From Gentiana macrophylla (lineage: Eukaryota > Streptophyta > Magnoliopsida > Gentianales > Gentianaceae), in contig CM047813.1 of the NCBI GenBank assembly GCA_026214975.1, positions 27,536,797 to 27,600,796 of the forward strand: a stretch of 64,000 bases of DNA, written 5' to 3'. Below the pieces are notes generated by a model. That model did no database searches. It saw only the letters and a program-made list of their open reading frames with translations, and was not told the DNA's origin. This document shows, one piece after another, positions 23,098 to 33,746 of the stretch (within the stretch, counting starts at the first letter, position 1; every line of letters begins with the position of its first letter). Position numbers and translations under genes: made by a program.

Positions 23098-23787
23098 TAG
23101 CATTGTAGGTAACAAATATCCCAATTGTTTTTTTTTCCTTTCTTTGATTTCATCCATTATTCAAAAAATAAATAAATTATTGTTCTTGTTATTTCGTTAA
23201 TTCGAGACCCCCCCTCCCCAGCCAAGAACACCATAAATCTTCAAATCTTCATAATCCTACCCGGAAAACTTGAAGATTCTTCAAACCTTTAAACTTTCCC
23301 CAAGAACCCTAATTTTACAGAATCTTAATTTTTCCAAACCGTTTTTGTATCAGGTTGTTTAATACCCAACCACCTCCAAACGATCTGAAATTTTACCACA
23401 TCTAAATCAACATGTTATCTACTTTTTCTATTTTTACCTCATCTTGGAATTCCGATCTTATCCTCGTCGGAATCGCCCCACAACAGCGACCGTCCTGTCT
23501 GAAATTCTGCACCCGTAGATTTGTTTACGTTTTCGATTCGAGTAGGTTACTCAACTCCAAATCCCCTCAGAATTTTGATCTTATAGGAAATTCACTGTTC
23601 TACAACTTTCGTCTTTTGAGTTTTCCCAGATTCGAAGTAGTTTGAGCACAATCTGTACGAAAAGTCACTGCTTAAATTCTGGAACTTTCTGACAGCATCA
23701 TAGTAAGGGTTTGCTCATTGTTGTGGTTCGTTCTATGGTTGATCTCTTTATGTGAGTGAGCGTAAACACGAGTGAATTACGAGAGAC

Positions 23788-24728
23788 ATGTCTTGCTTTG
23801 AATATTATGAGAGACGGATTCGTAGGAAGGAACAGAGAAGGGCGGAACAGAGGCGTCAAAATGAGCTCACAGCTCGAATTGAGAAATTGTTAGCAGGGAT
23901 GGAAAGAATCCTTGAGAAGCATGCTCGTGCATTCCTTGAGGAGTATAAACAAGAAACTACAGTTAGAATACAAGCGCTTCGGGATAGATGGAAGACGAAA
24001 GATGAACTTTTTTGGAAGAATTTTTGAGTGGATGATGCCAAACGGAGGGCTGAAAGTAAAAAGCACAAGAATTAGTCGAAGAGAAAAAAGAAGAGGTTAT
24101 TAGTATTCGTGAGGAGTTGAAAGAGGAGGAAGGTGAGAGTGTGGTGGAGGTTCATGAGCCTGAATTTGTTGATGAGAAAGTAGAGGTGTTTGAGGTGTCT
24201 ATTGTGGAGGAACAACGCGATGCGTTGTTTTTGGTTGAGGCAAAAGAAGATGCTATGTTACCCAATTCTTGTTCCAGTTTTGTTGAATCTTCTTTGTAGG
24301 TACATGATGTTCTTACAATTGAGGAGAAAAATGATTTATTGGATTTGCACGATGCAACGCCTTTAGTGCTAATGGACAACCTTGGCACTATTGATATTGG
24401 TGGAAAGCCGGAGCACACTTTTATTGATCATTTTGCTATGCCTGTTGATGAAGACTCTACATTGCATTTTCATGATTATATTGCTACCACACAGAGCTTC
24501 ATTCACATCTATATCAAGCCAAGAGACTGTTCTTATGTTCCATTGAGGAAGCATAGATCACCATTTACACATGCTATTGCTTTGGAATCATATTTATGCA
24601 TTGTATTTGATCCCGGTATATCGTTGATGATTCTTGAGGGCTGTTCATGCTTTGTACATGTTGCTGAATTCTACGACATCCTTTTGATTCGAGGACGAAT
24701 CCTTCCCAACCGGGAGGGAATAATGTGA
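23788..24728 (+). pseudogene. Unknown coiled-coil/acidic protein of the small gypsy element
   Basis: The ATG at 23,788 opens 79 codons of highly charged, probably coiled-coil sequence (YERRIRRKEQRRAEQRRQNE, EKLLAGMERILEKHARAFLEE). After a frameshift near 24,030 a second frame (24,117-24,728) has a single in-frame TAG at 24,297 and reads through the polypurine tract; its stop codon lies in the first bases of LTR 2. The C-terminal part is rich in His/Asp/Ile and ends LLIRGRILPNREGIM, like the RGR/DE-rich 3' ends of gypsy polyproteins. I recognise no domain. It may be captured host sequence or a remnant gag. Confidence 0.5.
24703..24723 (+). other. Polypurine tract of the small gypsy element
   Basis: CCGGGAGGGAATAA adjoins LTR 2 directly. 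It is preceded by ATTCGAGGACGAATCC, a phrase common just before the 3' LTR of plant gypsy elements. Confidence 0.8.
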
Positions 24729-25232
24729 TCACGGGCAATATTAATGGTGGTTTTCAAGGGGAAAAAAGAAGAAAAAGAAATAGAGTGAAAGAAGCCGTCA
24801 TTTTATCCCACATTGCAAATTTGACAGATTTTATTAGAATTTTATTACTATTTATCTCTTTTATTTTTATTTTTATTTCTATTGAATAACTTTGTCCCAC
24901 ATAGCTTTGGGAGTAGTTTATTTCTTTTATTCCAGCCAATAAAAGGGCATCATATGTAACTTTTACAGATAGTTAAGAATTTGAGTGAAATATATTTATT
25001 TGAGTTCTTCTTGAACTTGTGAGTATTCTGAGTAGAATATTCAAACCCGAACTTATCAAGGTCGTGAGCATACCTTGTGGCGTTCACAAACCGAGGTTCT
25101 TAGATACAAGGATATCTAGGGGTCGAGGTCCTAATCCAAGGTTCTTAGATACACGGATATCTAAGGGTCGCGGAGCTCGCTTTCATTGTTCCTACAATCG
25201 ATCCTTGGGCAAATCCGAATTGAGCCTCCTCG
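24724..25232 (+). repeat. LTR 2 of the small gypsy element
   Basis: Starts TGTGATCACGGGCAAT and matches LTR 1 closely through TTGAGCCTCCTCG, where it stops a few bases short of the LTR 1 end. The TATA box is altered to CAATAAAAGG. Confidence 0.85.
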
Positions 25233-25323
25233 TTATATGGGATAAAATGCCGGATTCTTTCACTCTATTTCTTTTTCTTCTTTTTTCCCTTGAAAACCAC
25301 CATTAATCTTGCCCGGGATCACA
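25233..25323 (-). repeat. Inverted copy of the LTR start at the element's right end
   Basis: Read on the minus strand, 25,323-25,235 repeats the LTR from TGTGATCCCGGGCAAG to CATTTTATCCCA. It carries CCCGGG like LTR 1 but AAAGAAATAGAGTG like LTR 2. Confidence 0.85.
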
Positions 25324-25590
25324 TCATTATCCTTCCCATTATTGTGGATAAAGAATTTGGTTCCAAAGGCATGAAAGTAAGAAACATTTGGCTTTCTTCC
25401 ATTACATATTTCATAAGGAGTCTTTTCATGTTTCTTCTTCATTAGAGATCTATTCTGTGTATAGCAAGCTGTATTTACAGCTTCAGCCCAGTATATTTCT
25501 GGTAACTTTGCTTCACTTATCATAGTTCTGGCTGCCTCTTTTGAGCGTTCTGTTTCTTCTTTAAGCTACTCCATTCTGTTGCGGTGTTGC

Positions 25591-27132
25591 TGTTAAGGGT
25601 GATTTTATACGATTTATTCCGTTATATTTTATAATGATTTCCTCCATATTTGTATAATTTGCATAGAAAATGAGCGTTTAATTGGTTTATTGAGAAAGTG
25701 AGGTTTTAAATGGTTTATTCGCAAAATTAGTTGAATTATGCGTTTTATTGTTGATTTCATGTTTATTTGGATATTATTACATTTTGCGATGTTTTTTATG
25801 TCATGTAGATGCATATTCTCGACCCAAAGGATGATAAAAAAGAAGATCAAGTTCGAATTGTATGATAGAGAGGAGATAAAGTTGGAATTTGATAAAGGAT
25901 AAAGATGAGGAAATCAAGTTTTTGAGCCAGCTGAACTGGCGTCCAAGTCCCGTCCAGGATGGACGGGCGTCTGATCATCCAAACGAGCGTCCATGAAGGT
26001 GACTTGATTCAGGATAGACGGATATTTTCATGGACGAGCGTCTAGAATAGTGAACGGGCGTCCAAGGGAGGAAGTTGATTCAGAGAGTTTGGACGCTGAA
26101 GTGGACGGGCGTCTGAAGCAAGTCCAAGGCACCTCGGACGGGCGTCCAACAAGACGGACGGGCGTCCTTAAGCCGACATCAAGACACCGCCTCGCTTTTC
26201 TATAAATATCGCCAGTATTTTAACCCCAATCATACATTATTGAGACCTATTGATACACAATCATTAGGAGAAAACCTAGCGCGACCCACTTCTTCCTTGG
26301 GAGAGGTCAGGGGTTGCAATTTTTCTTGTTTTTATATTCGCTTTTTTCTATTTCTGTTTGATGCCATGCGATCTCAAGCTCTCTGCAACATGAACAACTG
26401 TGAGATCGTTTATTTCAAATTTTCTTTTATTTCTTTTCCTTTGAATAATTTTATGAATGATTTCAATTTAAAGCTTGTTTCTTTTCCATGATTATATGTT
26501 TATGCAACGTATATCGAGAGATTGTTGTTATTGATGTTTACCGTATGACGAGAGTCGGTGTAAACGCTAGATCACCATAGGAAAGAATAGATCTTTTTAA
26601 CCTAAAAATACGAGAGTTGATAGGTTAGAATATCTAGATTGTTAGATCTAATAAATCTTGCACCTTGGTTTGAAAACGTTAATCTTTAAGATCGAGAGAT
26701 GAAAGATTAATAGGCGAATTATCTACGAGTAGGAATTCATACTTTTGAGAGGTGAATTACATCTTTGATTAAATCTTCATAAGATAATCTAGGCGAGAAA
26801 TTAAGGGTTGCGGGATGGTGGATCATGGTTTGTTCTATGTTGATTTGCTTCAGTCATTATCATGTTCGTTAGTTTTATTGTTTTCCTAGTTATAGTTTTA
26901 TTTACTTTTGTTCGCAACGATGTTTTCCTGGCTTTGGACTGCCAATCCTCTGTCCAGGTTATCTTTCTGTTTTTGTTTTTGTTTAGAGTTAGAAGAATTA
27001 ATATGAACTAGATACCTCGATTCCCTGTGATCGACTCCGGTATTAATCGCTATACTACGATCCCTACACTTGGGGAATACCGGATTTATAAATTTATTAC
27101 TTGTTTATTTTCATTGCATAAAATCCGTGACA
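25591..27132 (+). mobile_element. Solo LTR, family A, copy 2 (inside SIRE integrase)
   Basis: A 1,542-bp segment starting TGTTAAGGGTGATTTT and ending AAATCCGTGACA, with GTTGC on both sides (25,586-25,590 and 27,133-27,137). It splits the integrase core between TAT and PQQNG. TATA box TATAAATA at 26,211. Its end, ...CCCTGTGATCGACTCCGG...CTTGGGGAATACCGG, is the Athila/Tat LTR style. Same family as 8,592-10,203. Confidence 0.9.
25937..26218 (+). promoter_or_regulatory. Family A GC-rich motif cluster plus TATA box
   Basis: Five exact ACGGGCGTC cores lie at about 25,963, 26,053, 26,104, 26,137 and 26,157, with two ACGAGCGTC variants (25,983 and 26,035). The last ends about 45 bp before TATAAATA (26,211-26,218). 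The same motif sits in the same place in the other family A LTR. Confidence 0.65.
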
Positions 27133-27720
27133 GTTGCTGTAGCTTCTAGTTGATGTAGGACACCATTCAGTTCACAGTATTCTATGATCACATTGTTGAG
27201 AAACTCAGTTCCTTTGTCTAATCTTATCTTTACAATTGATACACTCTTTTCATTTTGAAGTCTCTTAAGTAACCCAGGTAACTTCTTTAGGGTTTTATTC
27301 TTCTTTGTCATGAAAATCACCCATGTGTATCTTGAGTAGTCATCCACCACTACTAGTGTATATTTCTTTCCACTTACACTAATTGGTGTGACTGGTCCAA
27401 AAAGGTCCATATGTTGAAGTTCTAGCACTCTATTTGTTGATTATTGATTTTTGATCTTAAAGCTTGATCTTATCTGCTTTCCTTTTTGACATGCATCACA
27501 AATGATGTCTTTCTTGTAAGTAATCTCAAGTAGTCCAACCACTAGCTTCTTCTTCACAAGCAAGTTGATGTCATCAAAATTCAAGTGACTCGGTTTCTTG
27601 TGCCACAACCAACCGATTTCTGATTTGGTGTGTACTAGTAAGCAAGTTTCTGATACTGATAGGTTACCAGTCTACGACATACATGTTGTATCTCCTTCTT
27701 CCATCTAACACAACTTGGTG
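27133..27720 (-). pseudogene. SIRE-type integrase N-terminal part and core
   Basis: A degraded HHCC/pre-integrase stretch (27,720-27,430, several stops) leads to an open frame 27,428-27,111: LELQHMDLFGP, KYTLVVVDDYSRYTWV and RLDKGTEFLNN. The first two catalytic aspartates are present. The third residue lies across the solo LTR at about 25,565, where the consensus Glu codon of the GVVERKNR motif reads TAA. The enzyme could not be active even without the insertions. Confidence 0.88.
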
Positions 27721-27726
27721 TGCCAT

Positions 27727-28011
27727 TTAACCGATCACTATGCAATATTCTTTATCAAATGTCACTCTGTATCCCATGTCACAAAATTGACTTGTGCTGA
27801 GTAAGTTGTATTGCAATCCTTCAACATAAGCTAAATTCTTGATTTGAAGTCCATTTTTCACCAGGGTACCATATCCTCTTGTGTAACCAGGTCTATCTTT
27901 GCTACAAAAATTTACTTTGGGTTCATCCTTTGTGATATTGTCCACTAGACATTGTTTGCTCTTGGTCGTGTGTCTTGAGCATCCACTGTTTATATACCGA
28001 ACACCCTGCAA
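27727..28011 (-). pseudogene. SIRE-type aspartic protease, active-site Asp lost
   Basis: The frame opens QGVRYINSGCSRHTTKSKQ and continues GYTRGYGTLV, LAYVEGLQYNLLSTSQFCD, the copia protease. The family motif is Y-I-D-S-G-C-S-R-H; here the catalytic Asp codon GAC is AAC (Asn). Protease normally cuts Gag-Pol in the particle. The frame itself is open for 94 codons. Confidence 0.88.
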
Positions 28012-28017
28012 AACAAA

Positions 28018-30175
28018 TTAATGATTTTTAGGTACCCAATTTTGTTTGGGTCCATGACGGTCAGTGGTAAGCACAACTCTTAGAACATTTCCAAATGGTC
28101 TTCTCCTAAATGAGTTGCACTTGTTGTCATATATGTATGCCACAGATCTATAGATTTTTCCATTGGTCTGTGAGTCATTCATATATGTTCTCTGGCCATT
28201 TGGTGTAAACTGATTTTCATGGTGCCTTCTGTTGTTAAATCTAGCATAGTAACCATTACTCTGTTGTTTTTGGAATCCAGCATTGAACTGAGGTATTTGC
28301 TGACCTCTGAACTGAGCAATTTGCTGAGATCTCATGTGAGGATCTCATGTCTTTTGATGAGGACTGGCCTTAGCAAACTGGTTTTTCTTTGCCGATTTAG
28401 CTACAGAAATAGGAAAATCCCAGTCCTCATCAGAAGGAAACAATCTGCCTTTCCTCCTGTGATAGTTATCCCTAGAATGATTGGTGTTTCTAGGATTTTT
28501 CTAGTTCTTGGCTTTCAAGTTAGCCTTATGTGGTCCTACAGATTTTGCAGTAAATCTACCATCAGTTTGTCTTTAGGTGCAGCTGACCTAGCTTTGGATT
28601 TACCATTGTTAGGTGCGGTTGACTTCTTGGTAAACTGACTTTGCTTGGTTGATGCATTCTTAGTTCTAAATTTTCCAGTAGATTTCTTAGTTTGAGGTTC
28701 TTGCTCAGCTACAAATCTTATTCCAGTTCAGACACTAGATTCTGCAGCTTTGCTAGTACCTTCCTTTGAAATCTACTGTGTATCAAATCTAAGACCAGTC
28801 CTATCACCATAGGGCTTGTCTGATTTGAATCTAGTTGTAGAACTTGATTGTGCTGTTGACTCAGCTGCTACTGCTGAAGCTGTAGTCTTCTGTGGAGTCT
28901 TGGTATAATCAGTTTCTTTAGTTCTTAGAATGTTCAATTCAGCATTTACCCTTTCCAAGATGAGAGATTCTTTTTCAGCTTTTACGTCTTCATATCCTGA
29001 TTGGATCATGGTCATTTGTTTCATCAGGGTATCTAAAGTTTCTTCCATCTCATAATTCTTAGGATCTGAACCAGCTGTAGAAGAACATGCACAATGTACA
29101 GAGGTATATTTAACATTACAGTGAAATACCTCAGTTGAATCTTTCATTTGATCAATTAGTGCCGTGTCATCTGATTCAACGGCTGACAAAGCTTTTTTAG
29201 TTTTAGCTTTATCGTCAGTTTCATTCCAACTACCATAGCTTTTCTGGCTGGCCTTCTCTACTAGTAATTTTTGTTCTGTAAGTCTGGACAGTCAGCTTTG
29301 AAGTGTCCAGGCTTCTTACAATTGAAGCACAGATACTCATCATCATTCTTCTTTTCTGGTGCTTTCTTGATATACTTTTTGGTGTAAGCTTAACCAAATT
29401 TCATCTTTCTTATTCTTTTCATCATTAGGGCCATTTGTTGCTCCATTTCATCCAATTCATCAGTGTTGTTGGATGGTTCTTCCTCTTGAGGGGCAGCAAC
29501 AAGAGCTGTGGACTTTGGAACCTCTAATGTTGTCAGTTCAGCAAAATCTTCACTGAACTCATATGCCTTTAGATCTGAGAAAATCTTAAAAGTATATTCA
29601 GTTTTTTGATCTCTAGATTCTTCCATGGCTGTCACTTTCATTTTCCAACATGAGGGTAAAGCTTTCAGCACTTTGGTGTTCTTCTTTTTTGTATAAACAA
29701 TATTGAGAAGTGTAAGTGCATCTTGAATGACATTAAATCTTTCTTCTATTTTCTCGATGGTTTCACCAGGCTTTATTTTAAACTCTTGAAATTTCTATTT
29801 TGCAATAGTCACTTTGTTTTCCTTAATTGAATCTGAGCCTTCACAGATTAGTTTCAGCTTGTCCTATAGAGCTTTTTGCAGTCCTTGACTTTCAGACAAG
29901 TTACTATCCAGGGTCCTGTAGATGATATCTACTGCTATGTTGTCCAAGTTGGCTCTCATTCTATCTTCAGCATTCAACTGATCCTCGGGCTTTGGAACTC
30001 TGACTTGTGCACCTCCTTCAAGTGTCAGCATATGTGTGATTTGGAGTGGTCCATCAGTGAGTATGTCCATCATCTCATCATGAGTTGCTGCTATGTAAGC
30101 CTGCAAACGTCTCTTATACTCATTAAATATGTCCATGCTGCACATAAGAAATCTAGCATACTGATTGTTGTCCAT
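28018..30175 (-). pseudogene. SIRE-type gag with CCHC knuckle
   Basis: From the ATG at 30,175: YKRRLQAYIAATHDEMMDILTDGP (UBN2 gag); then 29,671-29,390 with KALPSCWKMKVTAMEES, FSDLKAYEF. The knuckle C-F-N-C-x4-H-x4-C is intact at about 29,327-29,289. A long Ser/Thr/Lys-rich C-terminal region follows (29,189-28,773 and 28,335-28,018). At least four frameshifts or stops break it. A long gag C-terminus after the knuckle is usual for SIRE-lineage elements. Confidence 0.85.
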
Positions 30176-30261
30176 GATGCAAATATTTCAAAAACCAAGT
30201 TCTTTATTCTTTTAAAAATAACAACATGATAATCTACTCAAAACAGACTTCTGAGAACACT

Positions 30262-30273
30262 GCTCTGATACCA
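30262..30273 (-). other. Primer-binding site of the SIRE-type element
   Basis: The minus strand reads TGGTATCAGAGC 2 bases after the LTR end CCAACA. Initiator tRNA-Met type. Confidence 0.9.
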
Positions 30274-30275
30274 AT

Positions 30276-30937
30276 TGTTGGTCCCTTGTAAGGCTTGCGA
30301 CAAGTTTAGAGGGGGGTGAATAAACTTGTCCTCTAAAACTTTTTGTTTCTTTTAAGTGAACTGATATAATAGGAGTCAAGCTAACTAAGTTGAGAAAAGG
30401 TCTAACTGACTTTTTCACAACTGAGCTAAATGCAGCGGAATTAATTAATTAGCCTTAGTTATGTTGTTCTTGTTAAAATATGCTGAACCGAGTTTGGGTG
30501 ACACTCAGTTTTGTGCTAAATGTGAGTTCAATCAGTCTGTATGCAAGACTTCAATTGCTGGATAGATAAAAACTGTACAGTAAATAAACTGAAAGTAATG
30601 CAGAAATAAAAACCCAGTTTTATAGTGGTTCTAGGTGATGTAATCCTATCAGTCCACTCTTCCCCTGTGTTGTAGGAGGAAAAATTCCACTAGTCTTCTT
30701 GAGGTTACAACGGTTACAAAAAGTCATAGCTGATTGTCCCTGACTAATCCCTATTGCTTCACAATATAAACACTCAGAAAATAGGTGAAATTGCTGCCCT
30801 CCAAATGCTTCACTGGTCCTTGAAGGGTGTGAATTTCCTCTTCACCAGCTCCACCACGAACACAGTCTTCTTGACTACAAACAACTGTCCTTGACACCCT
30901 AGACCGGATGCTTCACAGTCCAAACCTTTGATAAAAT
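30276..30937 (-). repeat. 5' LTR of the SIRE-type element, truncated
   Basis: Starts TGTTGGTCCC in plus orientation and follows the 3' LTR to CTTTGATAAAAT, where element C begins. Only the 3' 662 bp of the LTR (R/U5 side) remains here. The continuation, CAAAGTTGGGTTTG, is not found elsewhere in the window, so the far end of element C lies beyond 64,000 or was lost. Confidence 0.88.
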
Positions 30938-31450
30938 TGATCGCGTGTAAGTCACTAACGTCGATATTACTAGCAAGAATACTAGGTACATCGTAGTATA
31001 GTAAATGCGAGTCAAGGTCGATCCCATAGAGACAATGCAACTTATAAGTATAAATGATTCTTACCTAATTAAGAAGCAACATAAAGGTGGTCATTGACCA
31101 ACAATAACATAAAAGAAAACAAACATGGTATTCTCTCTCTCTCGTCACCGATCTATTAACTTGGATTAGTTAATCGTTATGTTTACTTCCCCACATAATT
31201 TCCTTAGATTAATCACGATCTTTTAATGATTATTATCATATTTATCAGCTACGGGTGCAATTCCTACTCCTATCTACTCCGACAATGGCAGTAGACAATC
31301 TATACGCAAGCTACCCTCCTTAATTGGTCCGTAATAGCCCATACGCATAAAGAACTAGAACTGCCGATATTGAGCATTACCTCATACCGTTAACCCGCCT
31401 GAGACAATCTATCCGACATTGACCAAAGACGTTCTTGGGTCCATCAAGAC

Positions 31451-31674
31451 TATGTCCTAATTAACACTTCACTTGTGGTCCTTCATGTTAATTTATTAAT
31501 TACGAATACTAGATTGGCCAGACCTATTACTCGTTTTAATTATTCCTGCCGATCAATGTAGCTATGTCCTAATTAACACTTCACTTGTGGTCCTTCATGT
31601 TAATTTATGAATTACGAATACTAGATTGGCCAGACCTATTACTCGTTTTAATTATTCCTACCGATCAACGTAGC
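31451..31674. repeat. 112-bp tandem duplication in the element C LTR
   Basis: Two nearly identical copies start TATGTCCTAATTAACACTTC at 31,451 and 31,563. Differences are few (TTATTAATTACG against TTATGAATTACG), so the duplication is fairly recent. Confidence 0.85.
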
Positions 31675-31708
31675 TGTAGTGAATCCCAATTTAGGTTTTC
31701 TAAAATAT

Positions 31709-31750
31709 GCCTCGGTAAACCGGTATAGACCGCCGGTTTACCGGGGGCGG
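31709..31750 (-). promoter_or_regulatory. Element C motif pair, downstream of TATA
   Basis: CTCGGTAAACCGG and CCGGTTTACCGG are separated by TATAGACCG. They are reverse complements of each other and form an inverted repeat that could pair in RNA. Located about 325 bp after the LTR TATA box in transcription direction. Confidence 0.6.
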
Positions 31751-32072
31751 CTTTTCCTAATTTCTGGATCTACATTGCTCAGTACGATTAAAATAAGTAA
31801 ATTATGGGGTTGTTAAACATGCAGATTAACTAAAACACATAAATATGAATAGATCTACCATATTGAAGACAATAAAGGAACGTTCAAAGCTTCATACCTT
31901 CAACAATGGAGATCTAGCTCGATCTACTCAAGCTAGAGATGATGGAAGAAGGGAGGAAACCAAAAACAACTCTCCAAAGCTCAAGAAAACTTTATTGCAT
32001 AATAATGATTGTAATGTAATTTATAAAATTGAAGATTGTATTAAGCATCTAAAAACTCTCAGTATATGCGGC

Positions 32073-32198
32073 TTTATATAGATACAATAGCCGACTTAAG
32101 ACTCTCTAAAACCCTAACCAACTTAGATAATGCGGTAGAATCAATTTCGTGTTCCACAAGACTTCGGTTTACCGTGCCTAGCCTCCGGGTTACCGGCC
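32073..32198 (-). promoter_or_regulatory. Element C LTR promoter: motif pair plus TATA box
   Basis: On the minus strand GGCCGGTAACCCGGAGG and CACGGTAAACCGAAG (32,198-32,163) precede TATATAAA (32,080-32,073) by about 85 bp. The arrangement parallels families A and B. Confidence 0.6.
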
Positions 32199-32503
32199 CT
32201 TCTATTCTTCCTTTTCTTCAGTAGGCTTCTTCTTGGACTTCAATCACTCAGCCCAATGCACTTCTTTTGGTCCAGATCCATTCTCCAATGCTCCAGATTC
32301 GGTACATCCTATAAAACACGCAAAACGAGACAAAACAGTACCAAAACATCGGGAAAATAGCATAGATGCAGAATTACGATCCTGGAAACACTCACATAGC
32401 ATTTAACATATATTCTAAGCAATAATGAGCCTATCTATCCTCTCTTGAGCAGAATTCGGGGTGAATATAGGTATAATTATTGGTACCATTTAGAGCGTTA
32501 TCA

Positions 32504-32537
32504 ACAACCCCCCACTTAGCTTTTGATCGTCCCGAGC
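32504..32537 (-). other. Polypurine tract of element C
   Basis: The minus strand reads GGGACGATCAAAAGC then TAAGTGGGGGGTTGT just before the LTR start. The same phrase precedes the 3' LTR of element B at 58,168-58,198. Confidence 0.8.
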
Positions 32538-33363
32538 AAAAAGGCGAAAAGAAAACAATACTCTGATCAATATACAAGTTAATTAAAAACAACTATGCCT
32601 TACTAAGCCAAGATCAAAATCATGCCACTCATATCCATCAGTAACATATTAAACACTATTCACATCATGAGCCAATGTGTGTGTGCAATAACTTTCACGA
32701 CCGCTTAGAATTGCAGACAATCTCACATTACGTCAACCCGTAGTCGAACTAACCAGTCTCGAACATGTTATTCATTAATTAATTGTGCTGGCAAGGCGGA
32801 TCGAGAACCGAGCATAAATTACTCTTAGTCTCACATTTATCGGTCTATGCAAAAGTCGTGCGTCTTACGCTCCATCGACTAAGATATTTCCAAAGAGAAT
32901 ATAGATGTATATATTTCAATGCACTTCTCTTTCTTGGTGAGTGAACTCTCATTGATTTATCTATCCTCACGGCCCCACTCATGATAAACTACCGAATCCG
33001 AAATTCCTTTGCCTTTCTAAGCGTAAGTGAAACATAATTCTTGATAAAGCCAGGGTCAACTCTAGTTAAAGCAATATGCTATAGACTACACACCAAGGGA
33101 AGTGAGTTATATGTGCTTAAAATGGTGGCTCATAACAGAATATGCGCTTAATACGCCACTACTTCAGAAGTGGACACTTTCTCTTACTCGTGCAAAGTAA
33201 AACAAAGATGAAGTCAATTAACTCGAAAAGATCAAAGATATCATAATTTTTCAAATTTCTGTCGAAAGGAATCAAAGTCTAAGTGGTGAATCGTGCAACA
33301 AAGAGAATCAAGACAATCACGCAATTCATGGAATATAATGCTAAAAAGCTAAATGACGTTCCT
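32538..33363 (-). other. 3' spacer of element C
   Basis: About 830 bp between the internal and the terminal polypurine-like tracts. No ORF with family features; AT-rich with scattered TCTCAC/CACTC strings. Probably 3' untranslated sequence. Confidence 0.5.
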
Positions 33364-33399
33364 CTACCCCCCACTTAATCGAAACATTGTCCCCAATGT
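33364..33399 (-). other. Internal polypurine-like tract of element C
   Basis: The minus strand reads CATTGGGGACAATGTTTCG then ATTAAGTGGGGGGTAGAG. This GGGGACAATG...AAGTG(T)GGGG phrase is a known conserved block near the 3' end of plant Athila/Tat elements. It follows the ORF stop by about 350 bp. Confidence 0.7.
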
Positions 33400-33746
33400 G
33401 TAAGATGAGAAATAAAAAACGAAAAGGAACTTAGCTTCGGTTAAGGGCGGAACCAAAGAAGAAACGGATCGTCGTATAAATAATCGGGCTCATGTAAGTA
33501 GTCCATGAAGAATCTGTGCTAAGTAACTCAAGAAAACCAAGAAGAATAGTGGTGACAAGAAACTGTATAACAAAAATGCGGCAGTAAAAGAGAAAATAAT
33601 ATAACTCTAGAACAATTCAAGCCGACAAAATTATTATATTAAAATATTCCGCTACATCAACTAAGTAGGAAAGAAGAAAAAATAAATAAATAAAAAATAA
33701 AAAGAAAAACAAGAAAATGGAAAATAACAATAAAAAGAAATAAAAG

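Larger units (their letters stand above)
22569..25323 (+). mobile_element. Small non-autonomous Ty3/gypsy element with an inverted LTR end
   Basis: Two LTRs of about 510 bp (22,569 and 24,724) surround 1.6 kb with a primer site after the first and a polypurine tract before the second. No gag, RT or integrase is present. After LTR 2 comes an inverted copy of the first 90 or so bases of the LTR (25,233-25,323), so both outer ends of the insertion are the LTR start TGTGATC. The flanks (TCTAA, TCATT) are not a convincing 5-bp duplication. Confidence 0.85.
22053..25523 (-). pseudogene. SIRE-type integrase C-terminus and linker, interrupted
   Basis: Two pieces flank an inserted gypsy element. The first, 25,523-25,324, has LPEIYWAEAVNTACYTQNR, KTPYEICNGRKPNVSYFHAFG and NNGKDN. 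The second, from about 22,568 to 22,053, resumes with DQLKTFQPKADEGIFLGYS, SKAFRVLNKRT and a long acidic IN-RT linker ending before the RT. The two fit together across the insertion, which shows that the insertion came later. Confidence 0.88.
15686..30937 (-). mobile_element. SIRE/Maximus-type Ty1/copia retrotransposon, decayed
   Basis: On the minus strand: 5' LTR (from 30,937, truncated), primer site, gag, protease, integrase, RT/RNase H, a large env-position ORF, polypurine tract and 3' LTR (17,407-15,686). An extra ORF between pol and the 3' LTR and a GATGATGCC-like polypurine flank (GGCATCATCAAAAAGGGGGA) mark the SIRE lineage. Two other elements sit inside it and its 5' LTR is cut by element C. 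All ORFs carry frameshifts. Confidence 0.9.
30938..32503 (-). repeat. 3' LTR of element C
   Basis: 1,566 bp with ends TGATAACGCTC...ACACGCGATCA on the minus strand, next to a polypurine tract. It cuts the SIRE LTR after AAAAT. Minus-strand TATA box at 32,080-32,073 (TATATAAA). The U5 end (GGGATCGACCTTGACTCGC) is the common Athila/Tat style. Two GC-rich motif pairs lie inside (see separate entries). Confidence 0.75.

Noticed and set aside
25937..26167. CRISPR-like spaced repeats (ACGGGCGTC copies)
   Set aside because: Repeat core too short, spacing irregular, plant context, inside an LTR.
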